Shown here: positions 7,711-15,516 of the stretch, piece after piece | Numbering within the stretch: the stretch's first letter is position 1 | Layout of the letters: each line of letters starts with the position of its first letter | Assembly (NCBI GenBank): GCA_023954375.1 | Contig: JAMLIC010000066.1 | Span: forward strand, 1 to 43,130 | Direction: 5' to 3' | DNA: 43,130 nt | Source of the DNA: Planctomycetota bacterium | GTDB lineage: Bacteria; Planctomycetota; J058 | Program-made: the position numbers and the translations under genes | The notes under the pieces: model-generated | What the model was told of the DNA's origin: nothing | Database searches by the model: none | What the model saw: only the letters and a program-made list of their open reading frames with translations

Positions 7711-9614
7711 GCGGCGCGGAGCGCCTCGAGCGAGGGGCGCCGCGCCCGCCCGGAGCTGCCGGCGCGGCGGGGCTGGAGCGTCGACGGGTCGAGCGGCCCC
7801 GGCCCCGCCCAGGCCTCGACCACGCCCTCGCGCGCGAGCGCGCGCAGGCGCGCGGCCGCGTCGTCGGGCTCGAGGCCGCACGCGGCGGCGAGGAGGTCGG
7901 TCGGCGCGGGCCGGGCCAGGACGGCGAGCGCGTGGCCGAGCGCCTCGGCCTCCGGGCCGGCGGCCGCCAGGCGAGCGCGCGCGTCCTCGACGAGGTCGAC
8001 CTCGCGCGGGAGCCCCTCCGGCGCGCCGGCGAGGTAGTCGCGCACGATCCGCACGACGCGCCCGGGGAGGCCGCGCGCGCCGAGGGCCAGGCGCTCCTGC
8101 AGGGCGTCGGGGCAGGGGCGGCCGCCGAGCGCCGACGCGGCCAGGCGCGGCAGGTCGCGCGCCGGCAGGGGCCCGAGCTCGCGCTCCCGCGCGAAGGGCG
8201 CGGCGACGACCGCGCGCGCGGCGGGCCCGAGCCCGTCGGGGTGGGCGGTGGCCACGACGAGCAGGCGCGGCGCCGGCTCGGCCGCCTCCTCCTCCGGCGC
8301 GCCGCGCCGCTCGGCCTCGAAGCGCCGGGCGACCCAGGCGCGCCGGCACGCCGCCGCCAGCGCGTCCAGCGCGGCCCCGCGCGCCGCCTCGAGCCCCTCG
8401 AGGGCCACGAACAGCGGGCGCCGCCGCGCGGCGGCGAGGAGCGCCTCGACCGCCTCGTCGGCGCCGTCGCCCGCCGGCGCCTGGCCGGCGGCCCGCGCGA
8501 GGGCGGTCCAGGGGCCGGCCGGCCCCTGCCCGGGGCCGAAGCGGCCGCGGAGGACGAGCGCGCCCGACGCCCACGCGCGCACGGCCAGGCGGTCGAGGAG
8601 GGCCCGGCGACCGCTGCCGGGCTCGCCCGAGAGCACGAACAACGACGGCTCGCTGCCGGGCGGCTCGCCGCCGCCGCTCACCGGCGCGACGATCCGGACC
8701 GCCCCCTGCCGCTCGGGGCCCGCGCCGAGCACCACCCGCGCCCAGCCGAGCAGCTCGCCGGCGAGCGCCTCGCGCCCCACGAGCGGGCCGGGGCACCAGG
8801 CCAGCGGCCGCGGCGCGGGGCCCAGGTCGAGGCCGGTCGACGCGGCGAGCGTCTCGAGCGCCGCCTCGACCGTCGGCGGCCGGTCGTCAGGCGCCGGGCT
8901 CATGAGCACGAGCACGAACGTCGCCAGCGCCACCGAGCGCTCGTCGGCGGCGGCCGCGTCGCGCGCGCGCGGGAGGCCGCCCGACCCGGCGGCCGCCGCG
9001 GCGAGGAGCTCGCGCAGGAACACGCCGGCCTCGTAGAGGTTCGCCCGGCGATCGACCCGCGCCCCGACCGCCCGCTCCGGCGCCAGCCCGCCGGCCGGCT
9101 CGCCGGCGGCGACCTCGGGCGGCGCCGCGCGCACGTGCTCGTCGAGCAGCCCGCCCGGGTCGAGCAGCTTGAGCAGCGGCGCGCCGCGCGCGTCGTCCTG
9201 CACGCGGGCCCGGAGGGCGCGGGCGCCGCCCACGACCAGCCCGCGCGCGTGGAAGGCCCCGAGCGCGCGCAGGAGCTGCGCGAAGACGCGCACGACCTCG
9301 TCGGGCGTCCGGCCGGGCGCCCACTGGAACGGGTCCTCGCCCTGGACCTGCTCCTGCGTGAACCACAGCCGCCCGTCCTCGAGGCGGCCGACCTCGAGGA
9401 CGCGGGCGACGCTCGGGTGCTCGACCTCGCGCGCGCGCGCGAGCTCCCAGGCCAGCGCGTCGGCCCCGCCGTGCTCCGGCGCCGGCGGCTCGACGAAGCG
9501 GAGGACCTGCAGGGGGACGTCGGGCCGGGTCCGGTCGCGGACGAGGAGCGTCTCGTCGTCCAGCTCCCGCTCGACCTCGTAGCGACCCTCGAGGACCGCG
9601 TGGGCGGCGCGCAC
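7458..9614 (-). CDS. N-terminal part of giant regulator: pseudokinase plus degenerate AAA/STAND ATPase
   Basis: GTG start at 9614 with GGGGAG 6 bp upstream. This frame is meaningful to about 7,700; the remainder to its stop at 7458 is out-of-frame read-through. Residues about 11-250 follow the Hanks kinase layout (GRYEVE..., then 'VEHPSVARVLEVG'). The catalytic lysine is Gln36 (VPLQVLRF), the HRDLKP motif reads 'ARGLVVGGARAL', and DFG reads 'DPGGLL', so it is a pseudokinase. An AAA-type module follows (PLVGREAL ... GEPGSGRR). Its P-loop lysine is Arg, and its Walker B reads 'PLFVALEGLEAA'. Family knowledge: kinase-ATPase-TPR-sigma54 chimeras occur in myxobacteria. The final gene of an operon with the M50 protease. 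Confidence 0.8.
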   Translation of the reverse strand: MRAAHAVLEGRYEVERELDDETLLVRDRTRPDVPLQVLRFVEPPAPEHGGADALAWELARAREVEHPSVARVLEVGRLEDGRLWFTQEQVQGEDPFQWAPGRTPDEVVRVFAQLLRALGAFHARGLVVGGARALRARVQDDARGAPLLKLLDPGGLLDEHVRAAPPEVAAGEPAGGLAPERAVGARVDRRANLYEAGVFLRELLAAAAAGSGGLPRARDAAAADERSVALATFVLVLMSPAPDDRPPTVEAALETLAASTGLDLGPAPRPLAWCPGPLVGREALAGELLGWARVVLGAGPERQGAVRIVAPVSGGGEPPGSEPSLFVLSGEPGSGRRALLDRLAVRAWASGALVLRGRFGPGQGPAGPWTALARAAGQAPAGDGADEAVEALLAAARRRPLFVALEGLEAARGAALDALAAACRRAWVARRFEAERRGAPEEEAAEPAPRLLVVATAHPDGLGPAARAVVAAPFARERELGPLPARDLPRLAASALGGRPCPDALQERLALGARGLPGRVVRIVRDYLAGAPEGLPREVDLVEDARARLAAAGPEAEALGHALAVLARPAPTDLLAAACGLEPDDAAARLRALAREGVVEAWAGPGPLDPSTLQPRRAGSSGRARRPSLEALRAAGRAVPARPGRSAGGSPTGRSPVLRRGLPTTRPRSRPPSPRASPRPCATRATTGSPRASSASSSSPAPRTAPGCARRPPRSWRP

Positions 9615-9618
9615 CCTT

Positions 9619-9659
9619 GGCTCCCCTTCCCGACGGCTACCGATCGTAGGGGGGGAGCC
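9619..9659 (-). promoter_or_regulatory. Hairpin covering the RBS of the pseudokinase regulator
   Basis: GGCTCCCC at 9619-9626 is the exact reverse complement of GGGGAGCC at 9652-9659. In the minus-strand mRNA the 3' arm contains the GGGGAG ribosome site that lies 6 bp before the GTG at 9614. The stem could hide the site or act as a weak terminator after the M50 gene; both are inference. Confidence 0.4.
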
Positions 9660-9682
9660 GGGGAGAGACAACCGCGAGGCGG

Positions 9683-10717
9683 TCAGTCCGGGAGGGGGAC
9701 CGGGAGCGCGCACAGGGCCGTGAGCGCGGCGACGAGCAGGAGGAACTCGACGAACGCGCGCCGGTCCGGGGTCGCGGGCGCGGCGCCGAGCGCGCGCACG
9801 CCGGCCGCGAGCCCCAGGAGCAGGAGCAGCCCGTCGCCGAGGAGCAGGAACGCCGCCCAGAAGGCGGCGGTGACCGTCCAGCGCTGGGCGCGGCCGAGGG
9901 CGCGCCAGCCCCGCGCCCCGTCGAGCTGCCACAGCGGCATCAGGTTGAACAGGTTGATCCACGCGCCCACGCGGGCGATCGCCGCGAACGCCGCCTCGCC
10001 GGTGGCGAGGAACAGCCCGAGCGCCGCGAGCGCCGCCCCGAGGCCCCACATGGGGCCGGCGAGGCCGACGCGCGCGTCCTCGCGCGGCGTGGGGGGGTAG
10101 CAGCGCAGGCGGATCACCGCGCCGACGCCCGGGATGAACATGGGCGCCGAGGCGGGCAGGCCCAGCCGGCGCAGGGCCACGACGTGGCCCATCTCGTGGA
10201 CGTAGATCGACAGCACGAGCCCGGCGGCGAACCACCAGCCGAAGACCGTCCAGTAGACGCCGAAGGCGAGGAGCATGGAGGCCAGCGTCGTCCACTGGGT
10301 CAGCCCGGCGAGGAGGAGCTTGCCCTTCGTGAGGAGGAAGGCGGGGAGCGCCTTGAACTTCCAGAGGAGGAGGGCGACACCCCCGACGCCGCCCACGACG
10401 CCGCCCCAGCCCCACCGGGGGGGGCCGGCCGGCTCCGGGGGCGGCGCGGCGGGCGCGACGCCCTCGCCGGCGTCGACGCGCCGCACGAGGTCCTCGACCC
10501 TCGCGGCCACGGCCTGCGCCTGGCGCGAGCCGTGGGGCAGGAGCGGCTGCGCCTGCCGCCAGGCGGCGAGGGCGACCGTGAGCTCGTCGCGGGCGGCGGC
10601 GGCCTCCGCCTCGGCGGCCAGGCGCTTGAGCTCGTCCGCGTGCACGAGCCGCCGGCACCCCGGGCACTGGAGCAGCGTGGGCGCGACGTGCGTGCCGCAC
10701 TCCGGGCAGGCGCTCAC
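9683..10717 (-). CDS. Zinc-ribbon site-2 protease, M50 family
   Basis: 344 aa from a GTG at 10717 that overlaps the upstream stop (GTGA). The N-terminus is a two-CxxC zinc ribbon (CPECGTHVAPTLLQCPGC) followed by a helical linker. Several hydrophobic segments then enclose the metalloprotease motif HEMGH (residues 174-178) and the second ligand motif 'LFNLMPLWQLDG' typical of M50 enzymes (NxxPxxxLDG). No PDZ domain is visible. M50 proteases cut transmembrane segments of anti-sigma factors and related proteins; the substrate here is unknown. The downstream regulator with pseudokinase and HTH is a plausible partner by operon position only. Confidence 0.9.
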   Translation of the reverse strand: MSACPECGTHVAPTLLQCPGCRRLVHADELKRLAAEAEAAAARDELTVALAAWRQAQPLLPHGSRQAQAVAARVEDLVRRVDAGEGVAPAAPPPEPAGPPRWGWGGVVGGVGGVALLLWKFKALPAFLLTKGKLLLAGLTQWTTLASMLLAFGVYWTVFGWWFAAGLVLSIYVHEMGHVVALRRLGLPASAPMFIPGVGAVIRLRCYPPTPREDARVGLAGPMWGLGAALAALGLFLATGEAAFAAIARVGAWINLFNLMPLWQLDGARGWRALGRAQRWTVTAAFWAAFLLLGDGLLLLLGLAAGVRALGAAPATPDRRAFVEFLLLVAALTALCALPVPLPD

Positions 10718-11394
10718 GCGGGGGGGGCGACCGGGTGCGGGCCGCTGATCGGCACCTCGACGCGCCTGTTCATGCGCCACGCCTCGAACAGCGCGATCGC
10801 CAGGATGATCGTCCCCATGATGTTCTGGACGCCGGAGAGGTAGGGGTACTGCAGGGCGAGCGGGATCGCCAGGACCCAGGCGGCGAGGCTCGGGTCCACG
10901 GCCTGGAGCGCCTCGCGGGTCGGCTGGGCGCCCTCGTGCCGGCTCGAGAACTCGATCACCTTCGCGATCGTCGGCACGTAGGTGGAGACGACGGTCAGGT
11001 AGGCGAGGACCACCGCGAGCCCCTGGTACACCCAGCCGCCGCGGCCGTCCGAGCCCTTGCGGACGGCCCAGCCGACCATGAGCCCGACGACGATCGCCAC
11101 GAGGCCGAGCTCGTAGCCGGTGACGGCGGCCACGCCGAAGTACAGCGCCGCGCCGAGGGCCGAGGCGAGGAGGCCCAGCGCGACGGCGCGCGCGAAGCGC
11201 AGGCCCGGCGACCCGCCGGTGAGCGCCTCGACCACCTGCTCGCGGCAGGCGCCGCACGCGGCGCGGTCGGCGACCGCGTGGTAGGTGGTCACCAGCGGGG
11301 CGCCACAGAAGCCGCAGGCGGGCCCCGCCTGCGGGGCGGCGGCCCCGTCCCCGGCGTACTCGGCCTTGTCGAACTGGAGACCGTCGTCGGCCAT
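10714..11394 (-). CDS. Zinc-ribbon polytopic membrane protein
   Basis: 226 aa, ATG at 11394 preceded by GGGGGGAAAC. An N-terminal acidic tail is followed by a zinc-binding pair CGFCGAPL ... CGACREQ (about residues 28-51), then four hydrophobic segments (about residues 68-88, 92-110, 118-135 and a C-terminal pair near 175-205). The fold resembles B-box-type zinc finger membrane proteins often found next to rhomboid or M50 genes. It overlaps the M50 start by GTGA, so the two are almost certainly co-translated. Function unknown; an adaptor or regulator of the protease is a reasonable guess. Confidence 0.75.
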   Translation of the reverse strand: MADDGLQFDKAEYAGDGAAAPQAGPACGFCGAPLVTTYHAVADRAACGACREQVVEALTGGSPGLRFARAVALGLLASALGAALYFGVAAVTGYELGLVAIVVGLMVGWAVRKGSDGRGGWVYQGLAVVLAYLTVVSTYVPTIAKVIEFSSRHEGAQPTREALQAVDPSLAAWVLAIPLALQYPYLSGVQNIMGTIILAIALFEAWRMNRRVEVPISGPHPVAPPA

Positions 11395-11543
11395 GTTTCC
11401 CCCCCCGGCGTGGGTGGGACCAGGGTAGCCGCCTCCGGCGGATCGGGCAGGCCGGTGTGCGCGGCGCCCGGCGCCCCCCTGTGGCGGCACGCGTTGCGTC
11501 GCCCCCTGGAGCTTGTCCGACCCGTCCGGTAGAACACCGCACC

Positions 11544-11954
11544 ATGGCCACGGACCCGATCCTCGAGCGCCTGTCGCGCGGCAAGCTGCGCCTCCTCGTC
11601 GAGGCCGACGGCCAGCTGCGGCTGGCGTCGGACCGGCGCGGGCTGGGGCCGCTGCGCGACGCGGTCTTCGAGCACCCGGCGCTGCTCGACGGGGCCGAGG
11701 TCGCCCTGCCGGCCGTCGGGATGGCGGCCGCGCTGCTGCTGATCCACGCCAAGGTCGGGCGCGTCCACGCCGGCGTGCTCACCCACGAGGCCCGCAAGGC
11801 GCTCGACGGCGAGGGGATCGAGCACCTGGCCGAGCAGGTGCAGAAGAAGCTGCCCGAGGAGCACCAGGCCGAGCTCGAGGCGTTCGAGGGCCGGGCGCGC
11901 GAGGCGCTCACGCCGCTGGCGTTCGTCGAGGAGCTGCGGCGGCAGACCGAGTGA
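11544..11954 (+). CDS. DUF1893-like protein
   Basis: 136 aa, starting at the ATG of 'MATDPILERL'. It opens with a strand-turn pattern (LRLLVEADGQLRLASDRRGLGPL) and contains 'VGMAAALLLIHAKVGRVHAG', the most recognisable block of the DUF1893 family, which has a cytidine-deaminase-like fold without clear catalytic residues. A charged C-terminal helix (AEQVQKKLPEEHQAELEAFE) is longer than in most members. It overlaps the downstream thioesterase by GTGA, indicating coupled translation. The molecular function is unknown. Confidence 0.7.
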   Translation: MATDPILERLSRGKLRLLVEADGQLRLASDRRGLGPLRDAVFEHPALLDGAEVALPAVGMAAALLLIHAKVGRVHAGVLTHEARKALDGEGIEHLAEQVQKKLPEEHQAELEAFEGRAREALTPLAFVEELRRQTE

Positions 11955-12430
11955 GCGCCCCCGAGACGAGGGGTGGCGGCGACGCGCCGCGCGGCGAGGG
12001 CGACCTCGTCGACCTCGGCGTGGTGCGCCAGTTCTTCGACGAGGCGATCCCGTTCAACCAGTTCGTCGGCCTGCGCCTCCTCGAGGTCGAGCGCGGCCGC
12101 GCCCTGGCGAGCCTGCCGTTCCGCCCGGAGCTGATCGGCGACCCCTTGCGCCCGGCGCTGCACGGCGGCGTGATCTCCATGGTCGCCGACACGGTCGGCG
12201 GCAGCGCCGTCTGGTCGCTCATGGGCCCCGGCGACCGCGTGGCCACGATCGACCTCCGCGTCGACTACCTGCGCCCCGGGCGGACGCTCGAGCTCCAGGC
12301 CAGCGCCGAGGTGCTCCGCCTGGGCAACCGCGTCGGCGTGAGCTCGATCCGCGTGTTCCACCCCGACGACCCCGACCAGCCGGTGGCGGTGGCCATGGGG
12401 GTCTACACGGTGCGACGGGCCGGCGAGTAG
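11951..12430 (+). CDS. PaaI-type hotdog thioesterase
   Basis: 159 aa from a GTG overlapping the DUF1893 stop. The hotdog signature is clear: 'HGGVISMVADTVGGSAVWS' on the central helix, followed by 'TIDLRVDYLRPG' on the next strand and a C-terminal 'AVAMGVYTVRR'. Members hydrolyse acyl- or aryl-CoA thioesters as cytosolic dimers or tetramers; the Asp of the ADT motif is the likely active residue. The substrate cannot be told. The stop codon touches the start of a dispersed structured repeat. Confidence 0.88.
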   Translation: MSAPETRGGGDAPRGEGDLVDLGVVRQFFDEAIPFNQFVGLRLLEVERGRALASLPFRPELIGDPLRPALHGGVISMVADTVGGSAVWSLMGPGDRVATIDLRVDYLRPGRTLELQASAEVLRLGNRVGVSSIRVFHPDDPDQPVAVAMGVYTVRRAGE

Positions 12431-12651
12431 TGTGATCGCGGCTGCGGCCGAGGATGGCGGGCGCTGCGGGGCGGCGGGGGGGGGGGGGGGGGGCCCCCTG
12501 CGCCGCCCCCGACCGCTCAGGCTCGGTCGGCGGCCAGGAGGCCGCCTTCCCTCGCCTTCGCGCCGCAGCGCCTCGCCCTCCTCGGCCTCGCCTGACGCTC
12601 CTGCTGCGAAGGCGCGGTGAGGTGTGTTCGGAGGCGGCTCGGCCGTCGGCG
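12430..12651 (+). repeat. Dispersed structured repeat A, copy 1 (candidate ncRNA or mobile hairpin element)
   Basis: About 222 bp filling the gap between two convergent genes. It aligns along its whole length, in inverse orientation, with 33245-33457. Three helices can be drawn. Outer stem: 12446-12454 with 12579-12587, extended by 12456-12459 with 12574-12577. Hairpin with an 18-G run: 12468-12476 with 12501-12509. Hairpin: 12529-12535 with 12540-12546, loop AGGA. The same helices exist in copy 2 with changed bases, including a C:G to G:C swap in the outer stem. No open frame is shared. Confidence 0.75.
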
Positions 12652-12671
12652 ACGGCGACGACGGGTTCCCG

Positions 12672-13997
12672 TCAGCCCATGGCGGCCGACGCGTTGACCT
12701 CCGCCTCGATGATCGCGTTCGCCGCCGCGTCGCCGTACTTCCTGCGCAGCCCGCGCTCGCGCGCGCGCGTGAAGCGCTCGTAGGCCTCGTCGATGTCCGC
12801 CTGGCTGAGCGGCATGTCCTTCAGGATCGACGTGCGGTGGTTCGCCGGGCGGTCGAGGTAGTCGTCGGGCAGGTGCCCGCCCTCGAGGCAGGTGCGGAAC
12901 AGGTCGGTGCCGGGGTAGGGGTAGAAGACGAAGTAGCCGAAGTCGTCGGGCTGGAGCTCCTCGTGGAGGGCCAGCGTCTGCTCGAGGTCGTCCTTCGTCT
13001 CGCCGGGCAGCCCGAGCATGTAGTTGGCCGTGGCGATGATCCCCAGCTCGCGCGACCAGCGGAACGCGTCCACGAGCCGCTCGTTGCTGATCGGCCGCTT
13101 CATGATGTCGCGGCGCACCCGCGGGCTGCCGCTCTCGACGCCGAACGTGATCTGGTGGCAGCCCGCCGCCTTGAGGCGCCTCAGGAGGTCGGGCGTGACC
13201 GTGTCCGCGCGCGCGTGCAGCGAGAAGGGCACGCCGACGCGGGGGCCGTAGACGGCGCAGAACTCCTTCACCCAGGGGTGATGGATCGTGAACGTGTCGT
13301 CGAGGAAGATGACGTAGTTGAGCGGCCCGCGCCGGCGCAGGTCCTCGAGCTCGGCGAGCACGCTCGCGTGCGAGCGCCGCCGGCCGTAGCCCTGGCCCTC
13401 GTAGAGCACGTTGTACATGCGCGCCGCGCAGTAGGTGCAGGGGAACGGGCAGCCGCGCTGGGTCGTCATGTGCACGACGCCGTGGCGCTCGTCGAGCAGG
13501 TCGCGCGCCATCCACGGCAGGGCGTCGACGGGCTCGAACGCCCGCCGCTGCCCCGGCCGCTGGCCGTCGCGGGTCCAGATGTTCGGGATCGGCGCCGTCA
13601 CGCGGCCGTCGCGCTCGAGCGCCTGCACGAGCTCGAGGAGCGCCTCCTCGCCCTCGCCCAGGCACACGTAGTCGAAGCCGGGCCGGCGCAGGACGTCCTC
13701 GGGCGAGAAGGTCGGGTGGAGCCCGCCGGCCACGAGCGGCAGGTCGAGGCGCGCGCGCAGCTCGGCCGCGACCTCGCGCCCGCGCAGCCACTGCCGCGTG
13801 GTGAGCGACATGGCGAGGAGCCCCGGCGCGGCGGCGCGCACCCGCGCGGCCACCTCGTCGTGGGTCATGTCGACCCCGACGCGCAGGAGCTCGGCCTCGT
13901 GCCCGTGCTGGCGCAGGTAGGCCCCGAGGAAGCCGGGGCCGATCGCGCAGGTGGCCCAGGCGCGCTCCTGGTCGACCTCGAGGAACAGGACCTTCAC
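12672..13997 (-). CDS. B12-binding-domain radical SAM protein
   Basis: 441 aa from a GTG at 13997 overlapping the methyltransferase stop (GTGA). The N-terminus (residues 1-130) is a cobalamin-binding-like Rossmann domain ending in 'FDYVCLGEGEEALLELV'. The radical SAM barrel begins near residue 175 with the cluster motif CPFPCTYC and continues through 'NYVIFLDDTF' and 'QITFGVESGS'. It belongs to the large B12-radical SAM family (BchE/hopanoid/P-methylase-like). These enzymes typically methylate or rearrange unactivated carbons. The substrate is unknown. It ends a minus-strand operon with a methyltransferase and spike genes. Confidence 0.88.
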   Translation of the reverse strand: MKVLFLEVDQERAWATCAIGPGFLGAYLRQHGHEAELLRVGVDMTHDEVAARVRAAAPGLLAMSLTTRQWLRGREVAAELRARLDLPLVAGGLHPTFSPEDVLRRPGFDYVCLGEGEEALLELVQALERDGRVTAPIPNIWTRDGQRPGQRRAFEPVDALPWMARDLLDERHGVVHMTTQRGCPFPCTYCAARMYNVLYEGQGYGRRRSHASVLAELEDLRRRGPLNYVIFLDDTFTIHHPWVKEFCAVYGPRVGVPFSLHARADTVTPDLLRRLKAAGCHQITFGVESGSPRVRRDIMKRPISNERLVDAFRWSRELGIIATANYMLGLPGETKDDLEQTLALHEELQPDDFGYFVFYPYPGTDLFRTCLEGGHLPDDYLDRPANHRTSILKDMPLSQADIDEAYERFTRARERGLRRKYGDAAANAIIEAEVNASAAMG

Positions 13998-15097
13998 GCC
14001 GCACCCCCCGTCGCGCGGGCCGCGACCACGTGGGCCGAGTAGCGGACGGCGCTGCGCGCGTGCATGCGCACCGCCCAGGGCACGTCCTCACGCTCGGCGA
14101 CGAGCTCGAGCCCGAGCGCGCGGGCGCGCTCGCCCGTGAGCAGGTGGCGCAAGGCCGCCTCGCTCGCGCCCCCGTGCGGCGCGCGCTGGCTGTGGCCGCC
14201 GAGCCAGCGCTCGAGCGGCGTGACCGACGTCGCCCAGTCGTAGGGCGCGGCGAGGACCGCGACGCCGCCGGGTCGGAGCGCCCGGCCGAGCGTCGCGAGG
14301 TGCTCGACCGGCGCGGCGATGCAGTCGAGGACGTGCAGGCTCGCCGCCAGGCCGAAGGTCCCGGCCGGGAAGGGCAGGGCCGTGGCGTCGCAGCACCAGA
14401 AGTCGATCCGCTCGGCGCCGGGCAGGGCGGCGGGGAACTCTCGCCGGTCGTAGACCAGGCCCACGCGGCGCCGCGGGTAGCGCACGGCCCCCTGGCGCAG
14501 GACCCGGCTCGCCAGGCGCAGCATGCCGACGTTGAGGTCGACGCCCAGCACGAGCTCGTCCGCGCGCCCGGGCAGGGCGGCCAGCTCGAACGCGGTGCGG
14601 CCGACCGCGCAGCCGACGTCGAGGGCGGGGCCGGGGGGCGGCGCGGGGGCGAGCGCCAGCCCGGCGGCCAGGACCCGGCGGAGGCCGCCCGGCGCCGGGT
14701 CGCCGCGGGCCGGGTCGGGCGGCGGCTCCTCCGGATCGAGGTCGCCGTAGTGGTCCCAGGCGTAGGAGCTGAGGTGCTGGCGCGAGACGTCGAGCCACGA
14801 CCCCGGGCCGGCGCAGTCGCCGAGGGCGCCCTCGAGCGTCTCCGACAGGTCGTCGCGCGCCATGAGGGCGAAGACGTTCTCGGCCACGAACGAGCGCACG
14901 TCCGGGACGATCAGCGGGACGCCGTCGAGGACCGGGAACTCGCGCTGGCAGCGCGGCCGGGCGCAGACGAGCGTGCCCTCGAGCAGGTCGTCGCCGGCCT
15001 CGCGCTCGACGCGCGCCACCTCGAGCGGCGCCTCGTCCTCCGGGCCGCGGCACACCGGGCACACCGGCCGCAGGGCCTCGAGGTGGCGGCGCCGCAC
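13994..15097 (-). CDS. Class I SAM methyltransferase with Trm112-like zinc ribbon
   Basis: 367 aa, GTG start 5 bp after the PAAR stop. Residues 12-65 hold two cysteine pairs (CPVCRG ... CARPRCQREFPVLDGVP), a Trm112p-like ribbon commonly fused to SAM methyltransferases. The SAM-binding motif is 'ALDVGCAVGRTAFELA', followed by an acidic strand end (LGVDLNVGML), 'WCCDATALPFP' and 'HVLDCIAAPVEHLATLGRAL'. Small-molecule or glycan methylation is likely. It overlaps the downstream radical SAM gene, so the two probably act on one pathway. Whether this links functionally to the spike genes just upstream is uncertain. Confidence 0.85.
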   Translation of the reverse strand: MRRRHLEALRPVCPVCRGPEDEAPLEVARVEREAGDDLLEGTLVCARPRCQREFPVLDGVPLIVPDVRSFVAENVFALMARDDLSETLEGALGDCAGPGSWLDVSRQHLSSYAWDHYGDLDPEEPPPDPARGDPAPGGLRRVLAAGLALAPAPPPGPALDVGCAVGRTAFELAALPGRADELVLGVDLNVGMLRLASRVLRQGAVRYPRRRVGLVYDRREFPAALPGAERIDFWCCDATALPFPAGTFGLAASLHVLDCIAAPVEHLATLGRALRPGGVAVLAAPYDWATSVTPLERWLGGHSQRAPHGGASEAALRHLLTGERARALGLELVAEREDVPWAVRMHARSAVRYSAHVVAARATGGAA

Positions 15098-15101
15098 GCG
15101 C

Positions 15102-15488
15102 CTAGCCGCCGATCTTGACCGTCGGGCTGCCGGGCGGAAGGATCTTGCCGGTCGGCGACGGGATCGGCGCCACGCACGAGGAGAACGACACCAGGTCGTT
15201 GACGCGCGCGGCGGGCATGTTCTCGATCGTGACCGTCGCCGAGCCCTTGGCGATCATGCCGGGCCCCGCGGGGACGCACGGGGCGACCATGCACGGCAGC
15301 GTCTGGTCCATGACCCGCGCGGCCGGCATGCCGTTGATCGTGACCGTGGCGGCGCCCTTGGCGATCATGATCGGGATCGGCGGGTGCGGCACGGGCGTCG
15401 GCGTCGGCGCCGGCGGATGGATCGGCGCGTGGCAGTGGGGCGCGTCGTGCTTGACGTTGTCGGTGACGCGCGCGGCGGCCATGCTCAC
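15102..15488 (-). CDS. PAAR-type spike tip protein
   Basis: 128 aa. A GTG at 15488, 6 bp after GGGAGGAGG, is preferred on spacing; an in-frame ATG at 15482 is possible. Two copies of the PAAR core pattern are present: 'MIAKGAATVTINGMPAARV' and 'MIAKGSATVTIENMPAARV'. His and Cys residues (HDAPHCHAP; SFSSCVAP) could bind the tip metal. PAAR proteins sharpen the VgrG/gpV spike of type VI secretion systems and extracellular contractile injection systems. It lies downstream of a gpV-like spike gene and a linker gene on the same strand. No toxin extension is fused to it. Confidence 0.88.
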   Translation of the reverse strand: MSMAAARVTDNVKHDAPHCHAPIHPPAPTPTPVPHPPIPIMIAKGAATVTINGMPAARVMDQTLPCMVAPCVPAGPGMIAKGSATVTIENMPAARVNDLVSFSSCVAPIPSPTGKILPPGSPTVKIGG

Positions 15489-15516
15489 GGTCTGCCTCCT
15501 CCCTGCTTGCGGCGCC

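Noticed and set aside
4183..8037. A 1,284-codon plus-strand frame opposite the giant regulator
   Set aside because: No domain pattern, while the opposite strand shows GAF, AAA+ and TPR motifs.
12432..12620. A short ORF inside repeat A copy 1
   Set aside because: It depends on the poly-G run and is not shared with copy 2, whereas the helices are.
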